Below, piece after piece: positions 8,734-14,240 of a stretch of DNA of 14,240 nt. The DNA is from Strigomonas culicis (taxonomy: Eukaryota > Euglenozoa > Kinetoplastea > Trypanosomatida > Trypanosomatidae): NCBI GenBank assembly GCA_000482145.1, contig AUXH01000502.1:1-14240 (forward strand), written 5' to 3'. Within the stretch, counting starts at the first letter, position 1. Each line of letters opens with the position of its first letter. Position numbers and translations under genes: made by a program. The notes beneath the pieces are model-generated. The model had not been told where the DNA came from. It worked only from the letters and a program-made list of their open reading frames with translations, and did not search any database.

Positions 8734-9426
8734 ATGGGGTGCAGCTCTAGTAAGCAGAGCCAAACGAAGGCCCCGCAGCCGACCCAGGCGAAGGCGCTGC
8801 TGCAGAGCCAGGTGACGGCTCCGCCGCCCGTGAGCGCGGCGCCGCCGCGGGAGGCGGTGGCGGCCTCACCGGAGGTCATCGTGAAGCGGAAGGAAAGCGC
8901 TGTGAACCGTGACTCGGCGCCCACCCGCCAGCTGGACGCGCACCTGCTGGGTGCGCGCGACTCGCAGACGCCGCCGCGCGTGAGCCACGCGCTGCCGCCG
9001 CCGCACGCCCACCCCGTCGAGGCCGGCGGCGGCATCCGCCGCGAGAGCGTGGGCGCGTCGCTGGGGTCGCGCCGCGTCGCGGCGCCGGTGTACGTCGGGC
9101 GCGGCCCGTCCACCGACTTCGAGGTGCAGTCCGTCTATCGCTGCTTTGACGAGGGCAACGGGCTGCTGTTCCGGCTCGTGAACGAGACGCGGCACCTGTG
9201 GGCCTTCTACAACGATGCGGACACCTACATGATGCGCGTCACGGCCACCTTCGGCCACGAGAGCGCGGTGCGTGCGCTCGGCAAGACGACGCAGGTGGTG
9301 CATGACGCAGAGACGGGACACTGCACGCTGGAGCTCGACGTCGCTCCGGGCGCCACGGAGCCCTTCATGCGCGGCGAGTACAACGGCTTCATCACCTACT
9401 ACGATGCGGACCCGATCCTGGACTAG
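8734..9426 (+). CDS. Dually acylated SMP/calpain-related protein with long linker, 230 aa
   Basis: An SMP/SKCRP family protein whose start, MGCSSSKQ, is a textbook dual-acylation signal: myristate on Gly2 and palmitate on Cys3, the type that holds proteins stably at the flagellar or plasma membrane. Residues 8 to about 115 form a Pro/Ala/Gln-rich, probably disordered linker with a His/Pro patch near residue 90. The DUF1935-like domain fills the remainder (about 120-230): LLFRLVNETRHLWAFYND with Trp156, an LGKTTQV turn, then VAPGATEPFMRGEYNGF and a terminal acidic tail. The frame is open 36 codons further upstream from a GTG, but that stretch is a hydrophobic read-through of pyrimidine tract; the ATG at 8734, just after the splice acceptors, is the clear start. 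No protease residues are present, so the role is probably structural or scaffolding at a membrane. Confidence 0.9.
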   Translation: MGCSSSKQSQTKAPQPTQAKALLQSQVTAPPPVSAAPPREAVAASPEVIVKRKESAVNRDSAPTRQLDAHLLGARDSQTPPRVSHALPPPHAHPVEAGGGIRRESVGASLGSRRVAAPVYVGRGPSTDFEVQSVYRCFDEGNGLLFRLVNETRHLWAFYNDADTYMMRVTATFGHESAVRALGKTTQVVHDAETGHCTLELDVAPGATEPFMRGEYNGFITYYDADPILD

Positions 9427-9837
9427 CGCAGCTAGCTCCGTCTGCGGTGTGGAGCCTGCCGCCAGCACAGAGAGGGAGGGGGGATGCTCTCGGCAGCACA
9501 CCGGTGACAACACAAGAAGGAGAGTAAACTTAAAAAAAGAAGAAAAAACAACAACAACAGAAAACAAAATGAGGACCAGCTGTAGCGTGGACACAAGATA
9601 ACACAGAGGTTCTGATGTACATACACATAGGCGAATAACAACAGCAAAAGAAAAAAAAGAGAAACGGAGAAGCAGCAGCAGTGGCGACAAATAGGAGGGA
9701 GGCTGTCTCGAGCATGGCCAAGTGGAGGCAGCGGCACCACGGACGCGGACACATACAGCCACACAAAGGAAGCAGCAGTCACAACACAACACTATGTACT
9801 TTACATGCAGTCTAAGCTGTGTCTATGTTGATGTTTA

Positions 9838-9920
9838 GCACCGCGCCGATGCGAAGATGGTGGGCGGTCCGCAAGATGGTGGAGCCTTCTCTCTTACCGT
9901 CCGGAAAGTCTAACGACGGT
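9838..9920 (+). other. GC-rich island with a 10-bp direct repeat
   Basis: Bases 9841-9890 are 66% GC by count, against AT-rich surroundings. AAGATGGTGG occurs at 9854-9863 and again at 9873-9882, 19 bases apart. ACCGTC at 9897-9902 is an inverted copy of GACGGT at 9915-9920. It might be a 3' UTR regulatory element, an unrecognised small RNA or a degraded retroposon fragment. Confidence 0.4.
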
Positions 9921-9933
9921 CTTCTTGTTTCCC

Positions 9934-9975
9934 TTTCCTTTTCCCCCTTTTCCCGTTTGAAAAAAGAAAAGGAAA
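9934..9975 (+). other. Pyrimidine-purine hairpin, 10-bp perfect stem
   Basis: TTTCCTTTTC at 9934-9943 pairs exactly with GAAAAGGAAA at 9966-9975 across a 22-base loop. One arm is all pyrimidine and the other all purine. If transcribed it could mask a polypyrimidine tract from the splicing machinery; this is inference. Confidence 0.4.
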
Positions 9976-10600
9976 TTGTAGCTGTTGTCTGACAATATTG
10001 AGCGGCTTTACATTGTTCTCTTTTCTTTTCCTTTGTGCGTTACTACTATTTGTTTACCTCTTTGTGCATATGCACGCATATACTTTTTCTTCTTAGTGTT
10101 TCAATTTTCTGTTTTCTTTTTCTGTTTTGAGAACTGTATTAATTCTCTCTTGTTATCTCATCTTAATTTTTTTTTTTACATCTGTTCCCTTGGATGTTAA
10201 TATATACTGCCCTCGCTTTTGCTTGTTTCTGTTTTCCCATCGTATGATAGTTTTGTTCATGTGGTGCAACGGTTCTTCTTCTTTCTTTCTCGATGACTCA
10301 CTGAACAAACGAACAACGTAAAGCAAAAAACTAAACACGTAAGCTACACAAGTAAGCCCTATATACACATACACTCACAGGTGTGTGAACTACATGAGTT
10401 GCAATTATAGTTAAAGCTCTGCTGTTTGCCCTTCTTTTTTTTTCTTTCGCATTTTGCCTTTCATTGTGATGGATTCTGTGTATGATTGTGTGTGACATCC
10501 CTTTGTTATCTTATTGACTTCTTTTCTTCCGCTTTTCCTCTTCCTTCCTTTAACCAATCTGTTCGCAACAGTTAAACAGAAATATACAGCTACTCCTTAT

Positions 10601-10644
10601 TTTTAGTGTTTTCTTTTTCTGTACAGTCTTTTTTTTTTTTAAAG
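10601..10644 (+). promoter_or_regulatory. Probable spliced-leader acceptor for the 620-aa gene
   Basis: Pyrimidine-rich DNA ends in TGTACAG (AG at 10625-10626) and then in a T run followed by AAAG (AG at 10643-10644). The resulting 5' UTR would be about 157-175 nt, has no ATG before 10802, and carries TG and GA dinucleotide runs. The exact site is inferred. Confidence 0.55.
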
Positions 10645-10652
10645 TTCACACC

Positions 10653-10668
10653 TGTGTGTGTGTGTGTG
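10653..10668. repeat. (TG)8 microsatellite in likely 5' UTR
   Basis: An uninterrupted TG run just downstream of the likely splice acceptor of the next gene, so probably present in its mRNA. Confidence 0.93.
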
Positions 10669-10758
10669 AGAACGGACAGATAGGCAGACAAGTGTTGTCT
10701 ATTTAGCTCTTTAGGTAAAAAGAGTCACAGACCACCAAGAAGAAAGGAGAGATATATA

Positions 10759-10779
10759 GAGAGAGAGAGAAAGAGAGAG
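10759..10779. repeat. (GA)n microsatellite in likely 5' UTR
   Basis: A nearly perfect GA run, interrupted once (AAGA), ending 22 bases before the ATG at 10802. It probably lies in the 5' UTR. Confidence 0.9.
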
Positions 10780-10801
10780 TGAATTAGACAGTGGAAGTGT
10801 C

Positions 10802-12664
10802 ATGGGTACAGGGTCTAGCACACTTCCGACCGAAGAGAGAAAAACCCCACCATGCCCCTCCTTCTTTAATTTCATGCCAGACCCCGGTGTCATCCCGATG
10901 GCGACGCTCCCCATGCGAGTCGGTGGGGTGGTGCGCAAGCCGCAGAACGTTGCGGTCATCACAGCCCTGCGCGCGACGCCGCTGCTGCCCTTCTGCGGCA
11001 ACCCCGCGGAGGAGGACCTGAAGGCCAAAAAGCAGCGCCTGGCGGCGGAGACGCTCAGCTCCTGCTTCCTTGTCATGTACGACAAGAACGAGGAGGGCCG
11101 GCTCGTGCCGTCGGCCGCCATCGCGCCGACGGGGGCGCCGGCCGTCGCGATGGCGGTCGGCAAGGGCTTCAACTTCCGGCCGCCGGAGGACACGCGGTCG
11201 CCGGCGCACACGCGGCTGCAGGAGCTGCGACCGGAGGCGCTCAGCGAGGAGGCGCTCAGCGACGCGGACGAGGACGGGACGCCGCCGGGGCTGAGCCGCG
11301 GCGGCTCCGTGCGCTCGCTGCTCGTGCGGAACAGCTCCTTCCGCAACCGCGACCGCTCCTGCGGCAACCTGATCCGCCGCCGCTCCTCGCGCCGCCTCGC
11401 GAAGTTCAAGGTACCGCAGAAGACGCGCTACGCCTTCTTCAACGACAGCGCGACGCACGAGGCGCGCGTGCTCTTTACCTTCTACTACCTCGACGAGAGC
11501 AACGCGACGCAGATGACGTGCCACACGACGGACTGCGAGCCCGGGAGCGCGCCCCGCCGCGCCCGCAAGCCGCCCCCCAACGGCTTCTTCTACGTGCACG
11601 TGGAGAAGGGCAGCTTCGGCGAGCTGCGCGCGGAGCTGCTGACCGCGTCGGGGCTCAAGCCGGAGTTGTGCGAGGACCTGCAGCGCATGAGCGACAAGGG
11701 CGTCGCGACGGAGGCGTTCATGGTGCTTGCGCCCGGCGCCGCGCTCATCGTCGTGCAGTCCAGCGAGATCCAGGTGTACCACATCGTCGCGGAGCTGGCG
11801 CCCTTCGCGCCCAAGAAGAGCCTCGCGACGGTCGGCGGCTATGTCAAGCCGGAGGTGGCCCTCGCGCAGAAGGACGAGCTTAAGGGTCGCCGCGCCTCCG
11901 CGCCGGTCGCGAAGAAGGGCGGCGGCAAGGCGAAGGACATGCTCTTCGAGGTGCACTACGTGTCCAACGAGCTCCACGTGGACGGGGGAACCCCCAAGGC
12001 GGCCCCGCAGAAGACGGAGTCGCCGCAGCCCGCCGCGATCCGCAAGGCGCCCCGCGTCATCATGGACCTCGCGGACGTCGCGTACGTCGACTCGCCGACG
12101 AAGCCCGGCGTGGAGCCGCCGCCGGTGCCGAGCCCCAGCGACGCAGAGCCCCCGCGGCGCGCGCCGTCCGTGCGGCGGCGCGTGGAGCCGGCGGCCTCCC
12201 CCCCGCCGGCGGTTCCGTCGCCGCCGCCGCCGGCCGCGGCCGGTCCGGCGTATGACGACAACACGAGCAACCAGAGCGGCAGCACCTTCGAGAGCACCCC
12301 GTCACGGCGCATGCGCATCGTGCGGGTGGGCGTGTCCGAGCCGACATGCTCGACGCCGCCGCATGACGAGGCCTCGTCGGCGGAGAGCGTGCCGGCGCGG
12401 CTCAGCGAGCGCGTGCTGCGCGTGCCGGGCGGCGCGCTGCCGGCGGCCAGCGCCGCGGCGGCGCGCGACCGCGCGCAGGAGCTGACGGAGATGGCGCTGA
12501 GCAACGCCGGGGTGGCGGGGTCGTCTATGCTACAGGGGCGGCGCCGCCGGCACGGCAGCGGGCTGCTGGAGACGAGCAGCATGGTGGAGCTCTCGGCTCC
12601 GCGCTCGCGGCGCAGCAACCGGAGGCCGCAATCCACAGAGGACGACTTGTACATTGCATTCTAA
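10802..12664 (+). CDS. Myristoylated protein with divergent calpain/SMP-like domain, 620 aa
   Basis: I do not recognise this protein from any named family as a whole. It starts MGTGSS, a good N-myristoylation signal. Residues 25-130 look partly folded (GVVRKPQNVAVITALRATP, later LSSCFLVMYDKNEEGR), followed by a charged, disordered part and a basic Ser/Arg segment (about 179-200). Residues about 200-335 resemble the SMP/DUF1935 domain: TRYAFFNDS at 208-216 matches the family W-x-F-Y-N-D motif with Tyr for Trp, then strand ARVLFTFYYLDES, and later FMVLAPGAAL with EIQVYHIV in place of the PGETEPF-like turn and last strand. Between them lie a Pro/Arg loop (about 240-261) and a helix-like insert (about 275-307) absent from the neighbours. 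The C-terminal 270 residues are Pro/Ser/Arg-rich, apart from MLFEVHYVSNEL and MRIVRVGV patches. The stop is doubled (TAATAG). The ATG is the first after the probable splice site. A membrane-linked scaffold is the best guess; the domain call is moderate. Confidence 0.85.
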   Translation: MGTGSSTLPTEERKTPPCPSFFNFMPDPGVIPMATLPMRVGGVVRKPQNVAVITALRATPLLPFCGNPAEEDLKAKKQRLAAETLSSCFLVMYDKNEEGRLVPSAAIAPTGAPAVAMAVGKGFNFRPPEDTRSPAHTRLQELRPEALSEEALSDADEDGTPPGLSRGGSVRSLLVRNSSFRNRDRSCGNLIRRRSSRRLAKFKVPQKTRYAFFNDSATHEARVLFTFYYLDESNATQMTCHTTDCEPGSAPRRARKPPPNGFFYVHVEKGSFGELRAELLTASGLKPELCEDLQRMSDKGVATEAFMVLAPGAALIVVQSSEIQVYHIVAELAPFAPKKSLATVGGYVKPEVALAQKDELKGRRASAPVAKKGGGKAKDMLFEVHYVSNELHVDGGTPKAAPQKTESPQPAAIRKAPRVIMDLADVAYVDSPTKPGVEPPPVPSPSDAEPPRRAPSVRRRVEPAASPPPAVPSPPPPAAAGPAYDDNTSNQSGSTFESTPSRRMRIVRVGVSEPTCSTPPHDEASSAESVPARLSERVLRVPGGALPAASAAAARDRAQELTEMALSNAGVAGSSMLQGRRRRHGSGLLETSSMVELSAPRSRRSNRRPQSTEDDLYIAF

Positions 12665-13252
12665 TAGGGAGAGAGTGTTCATCGCCCCTCGATGATGGGG
12701 ATGACAGAAGAGCGCTTGTGTTCTTTTCTTTTTTCCTTTTTTACTTCTTCTGCTCTCGCAAACGTGCGCGAGACACGCTCTCTTTTTTTTTTTTGTTTTG
12801 GATGGATTGGATTGTTTTTAATTATATTTTGTGTTTTGCTTCATTTTTCCCCCCTTTCTCTCCTCTTCTATCCTTGTCTCACAGACCTGAGTGCTCCTCT
12901 TTCTTTACGCACTATATACCTTTTTGTTGTTTTTCTGTATATTTCTTTCTCTTAATGTATTTGTAGAAGTGATGGCAGAGCGGAAAAAAAAGGAAGCAAA
13001 CAAGCAAGCAAAAAAAAAAAACGTGAGTAGAATGCGGTTAAACGAATCGATAATTCTTTAAATGTACATAATAATTCCTTTTCTTTGCTCTTTACCTTCA
13101 CAGCTCATGCAAATTGCCGACCATTGGTTTTGGATTGAATGATCCTTTTTTTTTATTGTTTCTCTCGATATACACTTTACTTTGTTTCGTAAGTGATTTA
13201 ACTGTTGATATTTTGCAGCTGGTGTATATTAACTGTGTATATGCAATCGCAG

Positions 13253-13288
<36 letters not shown>
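13253..13288. repeat. Compound (AT)8-(GT)10 microsatellite
   Basis: Eight AT units (13253-13268) run directly into ten GT units (13269-13288). Alternating purine-pyrimidine DNA of this kind can adopt non-B forms and tends to vary in length. Confidence 0.95.
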
Positions 13289-13337
13289 TTTAAATCCAAA
13301 ATTTTTTTTATTGTGGGAATGCATCCCTTGTTGCTCA

Positions 13338-13450
13338 TTTGTGTGCCACGGCGCCGTGGGTGCCAAGCCCAGCGTCCGAAGAACAGTGAGGCGCTGCCCG
13401 ACAGTGGACTGCCGCTGCCGCACGACCGGCTGTTGCTCCCTCTCTGTCCG
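13338..13450 (+). other. GC-rich island with 14-bp palindrome, possible repeat remnant
   Basis: Bases 13341-13440 are 71% GC by count, while both flanks are T-rich. The island holds the perfect palindrome CCACGGCGCCGTGG (13346-13359). It matches no gene in the window and its short open frames show no family resemblance. Candidates are a degenerate retroposon remnant of the SIDER/DIRE kind known in Leishmania spacers, a pseudogene scrap, or an RNA element of the next mRNA's precursor. A comparison with genome-wide repeats would decide. Confidence 0.4.
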
Positions 13451-13461
13451 CATGTACTGCA

Positions 13462-13487
13462 CTCTCTCTCTCTCTCTCTCTCACTAG
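13462..13487 (+). promoter_or_regulatory. (CT)n tract and likely spliced-leader acceptor for the last SMP gene
   Basis: A CT dinucleotide run (13462-13482) is followed at once by CACTAG with AG at 13486-13487. This is a near-ideal pyrimidine tract plus acceptor and would give a 77-nt pyrimidine-rich 5' UTR without ATG before 13565. Confidence 0.7.
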
Positions 13488-13564
13488 TTCACTTTACCCG
13501 TTTTTAACGCGCCCTCTTCCACCTTTAACCCTTTCCCCCCCTTTCACCCCTCACCGCTATCATC

Positions 13565-14074
13565 ATGGGCCGTGGACAGTCTAAGGACCGCTTCCCCAAG
13601 GAGGGAGACTTCTTCCTGGAGGGTCCCCAGAACTTCGCGTACGACACCCGAAAGCCCGTCTTCGCGCGTCACAACGGTCTCCTGTTCCGTCTGATCAACA
13701 GCCCGGAGCGCCAGTGGGCGTACTACAACGACACGAAGAAGTACGAATTCCACGTGACGGCCACCATCGGCCCCCAGAGCACGAACCTCATGGCGCTCGG
13801 CAAGACGTCCCTCGTCGAGGTGCCGGAGGGCGGCTGGGTCGCGAAGACCATCGTCTACCCGGGCCTCACGGAGCCCTTCCTTCAGGGCAACATCGTCGGC
13901 TTCGATAGCAGCGTGGACGCCGTGCTGCTGACGAACGAGTACAAGGAGAAGCACCGCGAGGAGAAGAAGCAGGCGAAGAAGGAGGCGAAGCGCGCCGCGA
14001 AGTACGGCGATGAGCCCCCGCGTGACGATGAGCGCAATGACGATGAGCTCGGCAACGCGCGTGAGCGCAACTAA
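13565..14074 (+). CDS. Small myristoylated / calpain-related protein with charged tail, 169 aa
   Basis: Another SMP/SKCRP family member. MGRGQSKD fits N-myristoylation (Gly2, Ser6), again without a nearby Cys, though Arg3 and Lys7 could help bind acidic lipid. The DUF1935-like domain spans about residues 20-125: LLFRLINSPERQWAYYND with Trp51, the strand FHVTATIG, an ALGKTS turn, then VYPGLTEPFLQGNIVGF. It is closer in these motifs to the protein at 8734-9426 than to that at 1600-2007. The tail (about 130-169) is unusual: a Lys/Arg/Glu-rich, helix-prone part (EEKKQAKKEAKRAAK) followed by an Asp/Glu-rich end. The ATG is the first after the likely splice acceptor. Its GC content is lower than that of the Raptor and 620-aa genes. 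Probably a structural membrane-face protein of the flagellum or cell cortex; the exact orthologue is not determined. Confidence 0.9.
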   Translation: MGRGQSKDRFPKEGDFFLEGPQNFAYDTRKPVFARHNGLLFRLINSPERQWAYYNDTKKYEFHVTATIGPQSTNLMALGKTSLVEVPEGGWVAKTIVYPGLTEPFLQGNIVGFDSSVDAVLLTNEYKEKHREEKKQAKKEAKRAAKYGDEPPRDDERNDDELGNARERN

Positions 14075-14240
14075 AAACCGGGTGCACCGGAGCCTTCTCT
14101 TTTTTTTTCCTCAATCTGATAACGCTAACATAAAAGAATATTTAGAACGGTTCGTAATAATCATCATGGTCATTGGCTGAGATTGCTCGTGGAGTGCACA
14201 CAGAAAAAAAGAAACAAAAATACCCAACGAAAATAGTTAA
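14075..14240 (+). other. 3' UTR start of the last SMP gene
   Basis: AT-rich DNA with a T run at 14099-14108 and A-rich stretches. No gene start is seen. It is most likely the 3' UTR of the preceding gene, cut off by the window edge. Confidence 0.65.

Larger units (their letters stand above)
9427..10801. other. Spacer between the second SMP gene and the 620-aa gene
   Basis: No gene is supported in these 1.4 kb. The + strand is A- and purine-rich with CAA and AGC repeats at 9520-9800 (likely 3' UTR), then passes through a GC-rich island (9838-9896), and becomes pyrimidine-rich from about 9920 to 10640. Open frames here are short and lack family resemblance. No tRNA-like cloverleaf or other RNA gene was recognised by eye. 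Confidence 0.7.
12665..13564. other. Spacer between the 620-aa gene and the last SMP gene
   Basis: No gene is supported. It is T-rich to about 12960, A-rich near 12985-13021, then T-rich again, and contains a compound AT/GT microsatellite (13253-13288), a GC-rich island (13338-13450) and a CT repeat (13462-13482). Short open frames in the T-rich parts read as Phe/Leu/Ser strings and are not credible genes. Confidence 0.7.

Noticed and set aside
10784..11977. A 397-codon - strand frame opposite the 620-aa gene
   Set aside because: Low-complexity Arg/Ala/Leu composition typical of an antisense shadow; the + strand frame has the MG start, the SMP-like core and the splice signal.
1600..14074. 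TOS-type TOR-signalling motifs in the neighbours of Raptor
   Set aside because: Segments such as FDEG, FDYD and FEVH do not satisfy the motif at all positions, so no TORC1 substrate claim is made.
1600..14074. Active calpain proteases
   Set aside because: None of the proteins has a papain-like Cys/His/Asn protease core; only the small SMP-type domain is present.
1..14240. tRNA, rRNA, CRISPR array, transposon or phage genes
   Set aside because: No tRNA-like cloverleaf, regularly spaced long repeat, transposase or phage-like protein was seen by eye; the genome is eukaryotic.

Overview
This is a stretch of trypanosomatid (kinetoplastid) nuclear DNA. Five protein genes, all on the + strand and none with a visible intron, lie in long spacers that carry polypyrimidine tracts followed by AG, the layout expected of a polycistronic unit matured by spliced-leader trans-splicing. 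Three genes encode small calpain-related / small myristoylated proteins (SMP/SKCRP family, DUF1935-like domain), a lineage-specific family of kinetoplastids. I cannot name the genus. The very AT-rich, homopolymer-rich spacers (one 60-base sample is about 18% GC) beside extremely GC-rich genes (a 60-base sample of the large gene is 80% GC) are unlike what I would expect of Leishmania, and may point to a monoxenous trypanosomatid.

Layout: a (CA)n tract and spacer (1-1599); an SMP-1-like gene of 135 aa (1600-2007); a 1.5 kb spacer; a 1647-aa Raptor homologue, the substrate-recruiting subunit of TOR complex 1 (3548-8491); a short 0.24 kb spacer; a second SMP gene of 230 aa with a dual-acylation start, MGC (8734-9426); a 1.4 kb spacer; a 620-aa protein with a myristoylation start and a divergent, interrupted SMP/calpain-like domain (10802-12664); a 0.9 kb spacer containing a GC-rich island; and a third SMP gene of 169 aa with a charged tail (13565-14074).

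Four of the five proteins begin with MG and fit N-myristoylation, so the window is essentially an array of acylated membrane-associated proteins, known in Leishmania from the flagellar, flagellar-pocket and pellicular membranes, with a TORC1 subunit lodged inside. Shared transcription does not imply shared function in these organisms, so any link between Raptor and the SMPs is only a hypothesis.

The most interesting points are: (1) the Raptor caspase-like domain keeps the Cys of the pseudo-catalytic dyad but has Arg in place of the His; (2) the 620-aa protein looks like an undescribed enlarged relative of the SMPs; (3) the acylation signals and tails differ between paralogues; (4) there are GC-rich islands and perfect hairpins in otherwise AT-rich spacers. 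I did not find anything that qualifies as an unmistakably new biological system.
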